This document shows positions 28,523 through 36,438 of a stretch of DNA of 52,522 nt, in pieces (position 1 is the stretch's first letter; every line of letters starts with the position of its first letter). The position numbers were made by a program, and so were the translations under genes. The stretch comes from Brevibacterium rongguiense (GTDB lineage: Bacteria; Actinomycetota; Actinomycetes; Actinomycetales; Brevibacteriaceae), in assembly GCF_009857845.1 (NCBI RefSeq), contig NZ_WWEQ01000019.1, forward strand, positions 1 through 52,522, given 5' to 3'. The notes under the pieces are model-generated. The model was not told where the DNA came from. It ran no database searches and saw only the letters and a list, made by a program, of their open reading frames with translations.

Positions 28523-29115
28523 CGCGGCTTGCCGGCCGCGTCGCTGTCCGCGGCCTGGGCGGGGGCGTCCGCGGCGTCGCGCGGGGAGGGCATCCACACC
28601 TCGGCCTCGCTGTCCGGCGGGTAGTAGTGGCCGCCCGGGATCGTCTGGAGCTCGATGAGCATACCCCAGGGAGCGCGCACGTAGACGCTGCCGTTGCCCG
28701 GGGTGTCCTCGTGCCGGCTATTGCCGTGCACCTCGCTCAGGGGCTCACCGCCCGCCGCGCGCAGCCGCTGCAGGCAGCCGTCGATGTCGTCGCAGTAGAG
28801 GCTCATGTGGTTGAGGCCCAGATCGGCCAGGCCGCTGGCCGGGCACTGGTCTCCCTCGATCTGGAAGACCTCGAGACCCGGCCCGTCGCCGACCGCGAAC
28901 ATCCGCTGCCGCACGATCCTGGCGCCCGGCGGGAGGCCGAGTTGGCGCTCGACCTCGGCGCCCTGGCGCGGTTCGTCTGCGGCGGTGAGGCCGTCATAGG
29001 CGATGCGGGCGCCCAGTCCGTCCTGCAGGAAGCGGGTGGCGGCATCCAGGTCCGGCACGGTGATGCCGAGGTGCTGGATCCCGCGGGGCAGGGGCAGGGG
29101 TGCGCGCTCGGACAT
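28519..29115 (-). CDS. VOC-family (glyoxalase/dioxygenase superfamily) protein
   Basis: The 198-residue product has one vicinal-oxygen-chelate module pair: GIQHLGITVPDLDAATRFL at the N terminus, then LGLNHMSLYCDDIDGCLQRL, and the end GSVYVRAPWGMLIELQTIP. His16, His~103 and Glu~152 are placed as metal ligands of this superfamily. The substrate cannot be read from sequence. The last ~30 residues are an Ala/Asp/Pro-rich tail. ATG 29115 has GAAGGA upstream and a TAGGCT -10 box about 42 bases before it. First gene of the VOC-yggS-exonuclease operon. Confidence 0.83.
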   Translation of the reverse strand: MSERAPLPLPRGIQHLGITVPDLDAATRFLQDGLGARIAYDGLTAADEPRQGAEVERQLGLPPGARIVRQRMFAVGDGPGLEVFQIEGDQCPASGLADLGLNHMSLYCDDIDGCLQRLRAAGGEPLSEVHGNSRHEDTPGNGSVYVRAPWGMLIELQTIPGGHYYPPDSEAEVWMPSPRDAADAPAQAADSDAAGKPR

Positions 29116-29156
29116 GCTCGTCGTTCCTTCGCTCGGGGCTCCAATGGCTGCGGCTC

Positions 29157-29162
29157 AGCCTA
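29157..29162 (-). promoter_or_regulatory. -10 box of the VOC-yggS-exonuclease operon
   Basis: TAGGCT on the minus strand, identical to the nucS and lipoprotein boxes, with a predicted leader of ~35 bases. No -35 consensus. Confidence 0.45.
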
Positions 29163-29201
29163 CTCCGGGCCCGCGCGGCGCCTCCCATCCCGGGCGGGCG
29201 T

Positions 29202-30518
29202 TCACTGGACCATGCGGGGCCGGGAGGCGAGGACCCCGAACAGCAGCTGCAGCGCTCCGGCGCCGATGAGCACGAGGAGTCCCGGGGTCCACGAGCCGCC
29301 GGCCGCGTCGTGCAGCGCGCCGATGAGGATCGGCCCCACCGCCGCGATCGCGTAGCCCACCGCCTGCGCCATGCCGGACAGCGCGGCCGCCGCGGCGTGG
29401 TCACGGGTGCGCAGGCCGAACAGCGAGAGCGCCAGCACAATCGTCGCCCCGCCGGCGAACCCGGACGCGCAGGCCCAGACGACGCCGGCCTGCGGCGCGA
29501 GGATGAGGCCCACGTAGGCGCCGATGAGCACGAGCGAGCAGCCCGCGGCGATCAGGCGCTGGTCGGAGGTGCGGTGGGTGAGCGAGGAGCACAGCAGGTT
29601 GCCCACGAGCGCGCACAGGTTGAACAGCAGCAGGTGGAAGCCGGCCTGCGCCGCGGTGATCCCTGCGGACTGCTCCATGGAGGACAGCCAGGCGATGAGC
29701 ACGTAGAACGCCAGCGACTGCAGGCCCATGAACAGCGTGACCTGCCAGGCCAGCGGGCTCGTCCACATCGCCCGGGCGCGGGTGCGGGCACGGTGGGAGC
29801 CCGCCGCCGAGGCGCTGGCCGGCACGGGCGCGCCGGCGTCGGCCCGCGCCTCGGCGGGGCCCGCTGCGGCGTGGGCGAGCACCGTGGGCGGGTGGGGCCT
29901 GGCGCGCAGGCGCGGGGCGAAGACGGCAAGCGCGATGAGTGCGAGGCCGGCCCAGACGCCCAGGGCCAGCCGCCAGCCGCTGGGGTGCTCGCCGGCCAGC
30001 GGCACGGCCAGCCCGGAGGCCAGCGCCGCCATGGCGGACTGGACGGAGGCGTAGAGGCCGGTGATGGGCGCGATGCGGTCGGGGTAGTCGCGCTTGACGA
30101 GCGCGGAGAGCAAGACGTTGAGCAGCGCGATCGCGACGCCCAGCAGCGCGGTGCCCACCCACAGGAGGAGCTGCGGCGGGGTGGAGCGCAGGACGATGCC
30201 GCAGGCGAGGATGGCCAGTGCCAGGCCCAGGGCGCGCTCGAGGCCCAAGCGCGCGGCGACCGCGGGGGCGATGGGGGATACGAGGGCGAATGCGACGAGC
30301 GGCGTGCTCACGATGACCGAGGCGGCCACCGCGCTCAGGTGCTGATCGGCGCGGATGAGGCCGACGACGGGGCCCACGCTCGTGATGCCCGCCCGCAGGT
30401 TCGACGCGATGAGCAGGAGCCCCACGAGGGCCAGCGCGCCGCGCACGCGCGGCCGGGCTGCGGACGCCGCGGCCTCGGACTCGGGCGGCGGGCCGGGCGG
30501 ATTCCGGGGTGCGCTCAC
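29202..30518 (-). CDS. MFS transporter, CynX/NimT-like
   Basis: The 438-residue membrane protein has about 12 helices and a hydrophilic central loop (~residues 215-260, rich in Ala, Pro, Arg). The first helix, LLIASNLRAGITSVGPVVGLI, resembles the start of CynX/NimT transporters, and the second half has WTSPLAWQVTLFMGLQSLAF as in that group. The substrate is unknown. GTG 30518 is preferred because it follows the dapA-like stop by 7 bases; the open frame extends ~110 codons further inside that gene without similarity. Co-expression suggests it carries a substrate or product of the DapA-family enzyme. Confidence 0.85.
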   Translation of the reverse strand: MSAPRNPPGPPPESEAAASAARPRVRGALALVGLLLIASNLRAGITSVGPVVGLIRADQHLSAVAASVIVSTPLVAFALVSPIAPAVAARLGLERALGLALAILACGIVLRSTPPQLLLWVGTALLGVAIALLNVLLSALVKRDYPDRIAPITGLYASVQSAMAALASGLAVPLAGEHPSGWRLALGVWAGLALIALAVFAPRLRARPHPPTVLAHAAAGPAEARADAGAPVPASASAAGSHRARTRARAMWTSPLAWQVTLFMGLQSLAFYVLIAWLSSMEQSAGITAAQAGFHLLLFNLCALVGNLLCSSLTHRTSDQRLIAAGCSLVLIGAYVGLILAPQAGVVWACASGFAGGATIVLALSLFGLRTRDHAAAAALSGMAQAVGYAIAAVGPILIGALHDAAGGSWTPGLLVLIGAGALQLLFGVLASRPRMVQ

Positions 30519-30525
30519 GGGCGCC

Positions 30526-31419
30526 TCAGCCGTCCAGCCCGAGGTCGGCGACGATCCCCGCCAGCCGGGCACGCTCGCCCTCGCCCAGGCCGCGGATGGG
30601 CAGCGGCAGGCACGGCCGGGCCACGAGCCCCAGCTGTTCGGCGATCGCGGCGGTGGGGCGCAGGCTGCCGTGGGCTGCGAACATCTCCCACAGGGGCGCG
30701 AGGCGCTCGGATGCGGCGTGCGCGGCCGCGCGGTCCCCGGCCAGGGCCGGGCGGGCGATCGCGAGGGCCGCCTGGGGCAGGGTGCCGGCGATGACGGAGT
30801 ACCAGGCGTCGCAGCCGGCGGCCAGGCCCGCGGCGCCGCACGCATCGCCGGAGACGCCCAGGGTCACGCGGTCGGGCAGCAGCGCGCGCAGGCGGTCGAT
30901 CCGCGCCCGGGCCTCACCGGGGTCCGCGGGCACGCCGGGGATCTTGATCGACGCCACCCCGGGCAGCTTCGCGATGGCCGCGTAGAGCTCATCGTCGAAG
31001 GCGAAGTGCGTGGTCCCGGGATTGTCGTAGACGGCAAGGGGCACGGAGAGCTCGGCGGTGACATCAGCGTAGAGACCGTAGACGTCATCGTGGGTGAGCG
31101 CCTGATAGGAGACGGGCGCCAGCAGCACCCCGGCGGCGCCGGCGCGCTGGGCGTCCTCGGCGGCCTCGAGCACATGGCGCGTGCGCAGCGCCCCGATGCC
31201 CACCATGACGGGCACCTCGCCGGCGGCGGCGACGGCGAGGTGTGCCGTGCGCGCCCGCTCGGTCCGCGTGAGGTAGGCATAGGACCCGGTGGAGCCCAGC
31301 GCCGTGATCGCGTCGACCCCGGCGGCGGCCAGCCGCTCGATGAGGCCGGTAAAGGCGGCCTCGTCGATGCCGTCCTCGGCGAGCGGCGTGAGGGGGAAGG
31401 CGTTGAGGCCGGTGAACAT
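30526..31419 (-). CDS. Dihydrodipicolinate synthase/N-acetylneuraminate lyase family protein
   Basis: The 297-residue TIM-barrel protein belongs to the DapA/NanA superfamily of pyruvate- or keto-acid-dependent aldolases and dehydratases. It has the Schiff-base Lys159 (VASIKIPG), Tyr105 in APVSYQALT and YDNPGTTH at 131-138. The substrate loop reads GSTGSYAYL at 42-50, where lysine-pathway DapA has G-T-T-G-E. This and the transporter partner argue against lysine biosynthesis and for a catabolic aldolase. AAGGAG lies before ATG 31419. A TAGGCT box ~100 bases upstream is a possible promoter. It is divergent from an aminotransferase gene. Confidence 0.87.
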   Translation of the reverse strand: MFTGLNAFPLTPLAEDGIDEAAFTGLIERLAAAGVDAITALGSTGSYAYLTRTERARTAHLAVAAAGEVPVMVGIGALRTRHVLEAAEDAQRAGAAGVLLAPVSYQALTHDDVYGLYADVTAELSVPLAVYDNPGTTHFAFDDELYAAIAKLPGVASIKIPGVPADPGEARARIDRLRALLPDRVTLGVSGDACGAAGLAAGCDAWYSVIAGTLPQAALAIARPALAGDRAAAHAASERLAPLWEMFAAHGSLRPTAAIAEQLGLVARPCLPLPIRGLGEGERARLAGIVADLGLDG

Positions 31420-31519
31420 CGTGGCTCCTTGCGGGGTACGGGTGCTGGCGCGGCGGTTGTGGGGGCGGCGCGCGGCCGGGGCAGGCCCTGTGTCGTGCAG
31501 GGCCTGCACCGCGGTGCTC

Positions 31520-31525
31520 AGCCTA
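31520..31525 (-). promoter_or_regulatory. Possible -10 box of the dapA-like/MFS operon
   Basis: CATAGGCT on the minus strand contains the recurrent TAGGCT hexamer. A start near 31513 gives a leader of ~94 bases. No -35 consensus. Confidence 0.4.
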
Positions 31526-31590
31526 TGCGCCGGCACCGGGGCGCGCCCGAACTCGTCCGGGGTCCGAAACGCCCGCACAGGCCGCCCCAC

Positions 31591-31596
31591 TACGAT
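31591..31596 (+). promoter_or_regulatory. Possible -10 box of the aminotransferase gene
   Basis: TACGAT lies 10 bases before ATG 31607 and overlaps the alternative ATG at 31595. A leaderless or near-leaderless transcript from 31607 is suggested. Confidence 0.4.
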
Positions 31597-31606
31597 GGAC
31601 ACCACG

Positions 31607-32878
31607 ATGACGAGCGCAGACGAACCCACACGCTATGCCCGGGCCTTCGAGCCGAAGCCGTTGAGCCGCATCTTCGAGATCGCCCTGGAGGGCGGCTACA
31701 TCTCGTTCGCCAGCGGCGATCCCAACCCCGCGTTCACGGACACCGGCTGGATGGCCGAGGAGGCCGCGCGGCTGCTGCGCCAGCCGGGTGATCCCATGCT
31801 CCAGTACGGCTCCGGCGCGGGCCAGCCCTCCACGCGCGAGGCGATCGTCGAGCTCATGGCCGACCAGCGCGCGGACCTCGCCGCGGATGCCGTCCAGGTG
31901 TTCTCCGGCGCGCAGAACGCCCTCGATGTCATCACCCGCCTGCTCGTGAGCCCCGGCGATGCCGTCTTCGTCGACGAGGACACCTACCCGGCGATGCTCA
32001 ACCTGCTGCGGGCGGCCGGGGCGCACGTCATCCCGGTCGCCACCGACGTGGAGGGGCTGGTGCCCGAGGCGCTCGACGCGGCCCTCGCGCGGGCCGGCCG
32101 GGAGGGGCGCGCGCCGCGCATGCTCTACACGATCCCGGACTTCAACAATCCGCGCGGCACGACGCTGGCGGAGGACCGCCGGCCGCGGGTGGTCGAGGCC
32201 TGCCGCGCCGCGGGTGCGCTCATCGTCGAGGATGCGGCCTACTCCCAGCTCGCGTTCGACGGCCGCAGGCGCCCCTCGCTGTGGTCGTATGACCCGCAGG
32301 CCGTCTTCCACCTGGGCTCGTTCTCCAAGATCCTGGCGCCCGGCCTGCGGGTCGGTTGGGCCGTCTGCCCCGATGCGTATCGCGCTCTCGTGCAGAACGC
32401 CGCGAACAGCAGCGTCATCTCGCCCAACGTGCTGGCCCAGGAGCTCGCGGCCCGGTTCGTCGAGCGCGGCGGCTGGCGCGAGGCGATTCGCGAATCCGCG
32501 CGCCGCTACAGCCGCCAATTCGAGGCATTCGCTGCGGCCCTGCGCACCCACGACGATGTGGGCCTGCACTACGTGCGCCCCGAGGGCGGCTTCTTCTGCT
32601 GGCTCGATCTGCCCGGGGGCGCGGACGCCCAGCGCGTGCTCGACCGGGCGCTCGAGCGCAAGCTCGTGTTCCTCCCGGGCACCATGTTCCGCATCGACGG
32701 CGCCACCAGCAGCTCGGTCCGCGCCGCGTTCTCCTTCGAGACCGAGGAGCACCTAGACGGGGCGTGGCGCGCCTCGTGGGCGCCGTGCGCGCCGAACTGG
32801 CGGGCGAAGACACCGCAGGCCGCGGCTGAGCGCGGCCTGCCGGGCGCGGCCTACTGGGCGCTCAGGCGCGCGAGGTAG
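31607..32878 (+). CDS. PLP-dependent class I/II aminotransferase, C terminus apparently frameshifted
   Basis: This fold-type I aminotransferase resembles 2-aminoadipate/aromatic aminotransferases of the LysN/ARO8 type. It shows YGSGAGQPSTREAI, PDFNNPRGTTL, and the PLP Lys241 in SFSKILAPGLRVGW. As read, it has 423 residues and ends with an atypical Trp/Pro/Arg-rich tail. A single extra G in the G4 run at 32759-32762 would instead give GGVARLVGAVRAELAGEDTA and a stop at 32829, a normal family ending. That stop falls inside a terminator hairpin (32815-32840), and the present frame overruns the convergent glycosyltransferase by 28 bases. So this is either a real frameshift or a base-call error. 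ATG 31595 is an alternative start. Confidence 0.85.
   Translation: MTSADEPTRYARAFEPKPLSRIFEIALEGGYISFASGDPNPAFTDTGWMAEEAARLLRQPGDPMLQYGSGAGQPSTREAIVELMADQRADLAADAVQVFSGAQNALDVITRLLVSPGDAVFVDEDTYPAMLNLLRAAGAHVIPVATDVEGLVPEALDAALARAGREGRAPRMLYTIPDFNNPRGTTLAEDRRPRVVEACRAAGALIVEDAAYSQLAFDGRRRPSLWSYDPQAVFHLGSFSKILAPGLRVGWAVCPDAYRALVQNAANSSVISPNVLAQELAARFVERGGWREAIRESARRYSRQFEAFAAALRTHDDVGLHYVRPEGGFFCWLDLPGGADAQRVLDRALERKLVFLPGTMFRIDGATSSSVRAAFSFETEEHLDGAWRASWAPCAPNWRAKTPQAAAERGLPGAAYWALRRAR
32815..32840. terminator. Hairpin at the end of the aminotransferase gene
   Basis: GCAGGCCGCG (32815-32824) pairs perfectly with CGCGGCCTGC (32831-32840) around GCTGAG. The loop holds the TGA (32827-32829) that ends the shifted aminotransferase frame. 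It lies between convergent genes. Confidence 0.6.
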
Positions 32879-33627
32879 CTGGCGAAGCCGCCGGCCACAC
32901 GGCTGCGGGGCCGGGCGGAGGTGGTGACCGGCGCCTCGGCCGTCGCCTGCACGGGCAGCCCGCGGGCGCGGATCCGCTCGACGATGTCGACGTCCTCGCC
33001 CACGTGCAGCGGCGCGAAGCCGCCCACCGCGCGGTACGCGTGGGCGGAGATGCCCAGATTGGCGCCGAAGACGTGGGGATGCCCGGGCCCCAGCGTGTGC
33101 TGGGAGGCCCAGCGCTGCGCGTCCGCCGCGGTGAAGTCCTCGCCCAGGAGCGGTTCGACCGTGCCGACGCGGGCGTCCCACCCGGCCTGGGCGGCGCGCA
33201 CGTGATCGACCAGCCACGTTGCGGGCACCGTGCTGTCTGCATCGGTGCAGGCCAGCCACAGTTCCGGCGCCGGGGCTGCCGCGGCTTTCGCCTGCGGTGG
33301 CGTTTGCCGCTGCTGTGGGACTGCCGCCTGCTGCGGGACCGGCCCCGGCCGCGGGGCTGCCGCCGGCCCGTCCAGCGCAGCCGCGGCTCCGGCGGCTCGG
33401 GCGGCCCCCGCACAGCGCTCCTGCACCCGGATGGCCTGCACCCCCGGGTGCTGCCGGACGATCTCCTCGGTGGCATCGGTGCACGCATCGAGGACGACGA
33501 CGACGTGCGAGGACCAGCCTGGGGCTTCCACCGCGAGGACCCGCCGCGCTGTGTCGAGGGCGGCAAGGCACGCCCCGATGTGGTCCTCTTCGTTGCACGC
33601 GGGCACGACCGCGCAGATGGCGCCCAC
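32851..33627 (-). CDS. Family 2 glycosyltransferase
   Basis: The 258-residue protein starts AICAVVPACNEEDHIGACL, the GT-A nucleotide-sugar fold, and has VVVLDACTDATEEIVR, the metal-binding D-x-D in LACTDADST and a C-terminal VGEDVDIVERIRARG region as in GT2 enzymes. Residues ~75-115 are a Pro/Gln/Ala-rich low-complexity insert just before the D-x-D strand, unusual for the fold. GTG 33627 starts 2 bases after the stop of the PIG-L/methyltransferase gene. It is the last gene of a three-gene operon. Donor and acceptor are unknown; no transmembrane helix is evident. Confidence 0.87.
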   Translation of the reverse strand: MGAICAVVPACNEEDHIGACLAALDTARRVLAVEAPGWSSHVVVVLDACTDATEEIVRQHPGVQAIRVQERCAGAARAAGAAAALDGPAAAPRPGPVPQQAAVPQQRQTPPQAKAAAAPAPELWLACTDADSTVPATWLVDHVRAAQAGWDARVGTVEPLLGEDFTAADAQRWASQHTLGPGHPHVFGANLGISAHAYRAVGGFAPLHVGEDVDIVERIRARGLPVQATAEAPVTTSARPRSRVAGGFASYLARLSAQ

Positions 33628-33629
33628 GC

Positions 33630-34964
33630 TCAGCGCTCCGGATCGGGCCGGTGGGCGGGCGAGGCGCGCACGAGGATCTCCACGTCCCGGTCGCGGTAGC
33701 GGGCGAACTCGTCCAGCAGCCCGGCGGCCGCGAAGCGGTGGTGGATGGCGGCCGGCGACAGCGGCCAGCCGGCGATCGGGTGCTGCCAGTGGCAGTAGAC
33801 GACCGTCGCCGCCGGCGCGAGGCTGCCGCGGATGCGCTCGAGCAGGCGGGCGTTCTGCGCGGGGCTGAGGAAGTAGGCGGTCTCGGACACGACGACGAGG
33901 TCGAAGGTCCCGGCGGGCCACTCCTCGGGAACCCGGGCGCGCTCGAGCTCCACCGTGTCCGGCACGTGGGCTCGGGCGGCGGCGATGGCGGCAGGCGAGG
34001 CGTCGAGGGCCAGCACAGCGGCGGCGCGCTCGGCGAGCGCCGCTGCGAGCCAGCCCGTCGACGAGCCCACCTCGAGGGCGCGCTCATAGCGGCGCTGGGG
34101 CAGCATCGCCACGGTGATGGCGCGCTTGCGCTCCTCGTACCAGCGCTCGTGGGCGCCCCACGGTTCGGGCCGGCGGCGGTGGAGGGCGTCGAGCGCATCG
34201 TCGCGCAGCTCGCCGCGCGGGACGGCCACGAACCACTCGGTGTCCCGGTCGAAGTGCGCGAGCATGCCCGGCTGCAGGATCGCCTCGTCACCCGGCGCAT
34301 CCGACAGGGGTGCAACCTGGGAGGCGTGCGCGGCGAGCGCGGCGCGCTTGGCCGCCCGAGTCTGCGCACCCAGCGGGAGCGCGCGGACGTCTGCCCAGTG
34401 CAGGGCGTCCGGGGCCTGCGCGTGGTAGAGCCAGATGGGGTACTCGACGAGTTCGGCGTCGCAGCGCAGGGCGGCGACCCGGCCCGCGCGGCCCACGGCC
34501 TCGTGGTCGGGGTGCCCGTCGTGGGAGTACGGCGCCGCCAGCAGCGTGCCGGCGGCCTCGCCCAGTCGTTCGACGACGGCGTGCACCAGCTCCTCCTCAC
34601 GCGCGGCGATCCCGCCGTCGGGCATGCCGAGCACCGAGACGTGGGCCGGCTCGACGCCCAGGCATTCCGCGGCGGCGTGCAGCTCCGCCTCCCGGACGCG
34701 GGCCAGTTCGCGCGGCGAGTGCGTGGGGGAGTCCGGATGGGATGCCTCGCCGAGCGAGGCGACGATGACCTCGACGTCGCAGCCGGCGGCGACCGCCGTG
34801 GCGATGAGTCCTGCCGCGCCCAGGGTCTCGTCATCCGGGTGCGCCGCGAGGACCACGACTCGGCCGTAGGGCCGCAGGTCGAGCCGGGCGGGCTCCTCGG
34901 CCGCCGCGCGTTCGGCCCACGCCTGAGCCGGGGTGCCGGCGCCGAGGTGCGTGAAGGCGCTCAT
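33630..34964 (-). CDS. Bifunctional PIG-L deacetylase / SAM-dependent methyltransferase
   Basis: The 444-residue fusion has an N-terminal PIG-L/LmbE domain (residues ~30-230) with the zinc motif AHPDDE at 41-46 and HPDH at 151-154. This family removes N-acetyl groups from GlcNAc-type sugars, as in MshB and Mca. A class I methyltransferase domain follows (~260-440), with SAM motif ALEVGSSTGWL at 296-306 and AVLALDASPAA; it resembles NodS, which N-methylates a de-acetylated sugar. Deacetylation followed by N-methylation of the same amine is therefore a plausible combined activity. Its ATG overlaps the acyl-CoA dehydrogenase stop (ATGA). No signal peptide; likely cytoplasmic. Confidence 0.9.
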   Translation of the reverse strand: MSAFTHLGAGTPAQAWAERAAAEEPARLDLRPYGRVVVLAAHPDDETLGAAGLIATAVAAGCDVEVIVASLGEASHPDSPTHSPRELARVREAELHAAAECLGVEPAHVSVLGMPDGGIAAREEELVHAVVERLGEAAGTLLAAPYSHDGHPDHEAVGRAGRVAALRCDAELVEYPIWLYHAQAPDALHWADVRALPLGAQTRAAKRAALAAHASQVAPLSDAPGDEAILQPGMLAHFDRDTEWFVAVPRGELRDDALDALHRRRPEPWGAHERWYEERKRAITVAMLPQRRYERALEVGSSTGWLAAALAERAAAVLALDASPAAIAAARAHVPDTVELERARVPEEWPAGTFDLVVVSETAYFLSPAQNARLLERIRGSLAPAATVVYCHWQHPIAGWPLSPAAIHHRFAAAGLLDEFARYRDRDVEILVRASPAHRPDPER

Positions 34965-36142
34965 CGGCCGCCGGCTTCCGCGCGCTGCCCGTCGGCAGCC
35001 GCGCGCGGTGCGTCGGCCCCGGTGGACCCTGTCGTTGCCGCGGGGTCGCGGCGGGCCGCGATGAGCGCGCGGCCCAGGGCGGCGACGTCGCGCTCGGCGT
35101 GGTGCTGGCGGACGTAGAGCCGCAGGTCGGACACGCGGGTCAGGTGCTCCCGGTCGAGCGCGAGTGGGGCCGGGCCCATCGCGTGGTCGGCCAGCGCGAT
35201 GACCTCATCGGCGGCCTGGGCGACCGCGCTGCGCGCGCGCAGGGCCCACGTGCCACGTGCCTCGGAGCCATCATCCGCGGGGGTGTCTGCTGCGGCGGCG
35301 GCCTCGCCGAGCGCTGCGCGGGCGGCCCGCAGGACGAGGTCGAGGCGGCCGGCATGGAGGGCTGCGACCTGGTCCGGTTCCCGGCCGGAGAAGTGGCGGA
35401 AGGCCCGCTCGGCGATGGCCACGGCGCCGCCGTACCAGATCGCTGCCACGCCCACCCCGCCCCAGGCGAAGCCCGGCCGCTCGAGGTACCAGCCCGGGCC
35501 GCCCACGGGCAGCGCGGGGGCGGAGTCCAGGCGCACCTCGGCGGTGGTGATCGCGGCCAGACCGTGGGGCTGCCACGCGGAGGCGTCGCCCACAGTGACA
35601 CCGGGCTGCCCGAGGTCGACGGCGAACAGGCCCCGGCGCCCGTCCGGGTAGGCGGCGGTGATGAGCGCGGCGCTCGCACGGTCGGCCAGCGAGCACCAGG
35701 GCTTGGTGCCGGTGAGGCTCCAGGCGCCGTCTGCACCCTGTGCGGCCTCGACCCGCAGACCGGGGGCTTCGGCGGCGTAGACTGCCCAGCGGGCGGCGGT
35801 GCCGGCATCGACGTCGATGCCGGTGGGTGAGGGCGAGGCAGGATTGGGGGACCCGGCGCCGCCTGTGAGCGCCTCGGCGAGGATGGCGCGCGCGTCGAGG
35901 TGGGGCTCGGCGGCGCGCGCCACGGTCAGGTCCGCGGCGCCGATGGCGGCGAGCGCCGACCAGCGCAGCGCGGTCGCACTCGAACCGGGCAGTGGGAGGT
36001 CGCCCGCCCAGGCATCGGCGGCCGCGAGCGCGGCGCCGATGGGGTCGGGGGCCGCCGCGGCAGCGCGGGCCTGGGCGAAGGCGTCGGCCACGGCGCCGCG
36101 GTCCTGTGGCGAGGTGCCCGGGATGAGGAGAAGGGGATTCAC
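34961..36142 (-). CDS. Acyl-CoA dehydrogenase-family flavoprotein
   Basis: The 393-residue product has the acyl-CoA dehydrogenase layout: an N-terminal helical domain, a central beta domain with LTGTKPWCSLADRASAAL (flavin-contact strand), and a C-terminal helical domain ending LYVRQHHAERDVAALGRAL. The usual C-terminal YEGT motif and its catalytic Glu are not seen, so it may oxidise something other than a fatty acyl-CoA. GTG 36142 is supported by AAGGAG eight bases upstream. It heads the operon with the PIG-L/methyltransferase and the glycosyltransferase, overlapping the former by four bases. Confidence 0.85.
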   Translation of the reverse strand: MNPLLLIPGTSPQDRGAVADAFAQARAAAAAPDPIGAALAAADAWAGDLPLPGSSATALRWSALAAIGAADLTVARAAEPHLDARAILAEALTGGAGSPNPASPSPTGIDVDAGTAARWAVYAAEAPGLRVEAAQGADGAWSLTGTKPWCSLADRASAALITAAYPDGRRGLFAVDLGQPGVTVGDASAWQPHGLAAITTAEVRLDSAPALPVGGPGWYLERPGFAWGGVGVAAIWYGGAVAIAERAFRHFSGREPDQVAALHAGRLDLVLRAARAALGEAAAAADTPADDGSEARGTWALRARSAVAQAADEVIALADHAMGPAPLALDREHLTRVSDLRLYVRQHHAERDVAALGRALIAARRDPAATTGSTGADAPRAAADGQRAEAGGR

Positions 36143-36264
36143 CGGGGGCGCTCCTTGCCTGTGGACGTCTCCACCGCGGACTCCGCGGTGCGAGTGGGGC
36201 GGTGTGGCCGCGCGCGAGAACTCCGGCGCGGCTGCTGCAAGGCTACTTGTCCCGCCGTGGAGGC

Positions 36265-36296
36265 GGCAACGCGCACTCGCTTCCGCGAGCGTTGCC
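36265..36296. terminator. Bulged hairpin between P-loop gene and acyl-CoA dehydrogenase gene
   Basis: GGCAACG (36265-36271) pairs with CGTTGCC (36290-36296) and CTCGC (36276-36280) with GCGAG (36285-36289), loop TTCC, with a 4-base bulge. It lies 143 bases past the end of the P-loop gene and 123 before the dehydrogenase start, both on the minus strand. The rest of this 296-base gap shows no gene. Confidence 0.4.
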
Positions 36297-36438
36297 ACCG
36301 GGCCGGAGGGGTTCTGGACTAAAGCCCCTGGTCGACGCCAGCGCAGACACAGAGGCACCTCGGGCAGGTCCCCGGGCATCATCGAATTCACCCTGGCTCG
36401 AGCACTCAAGCCGCTTGCTGTGCGGCCCGCGCGTGTCC

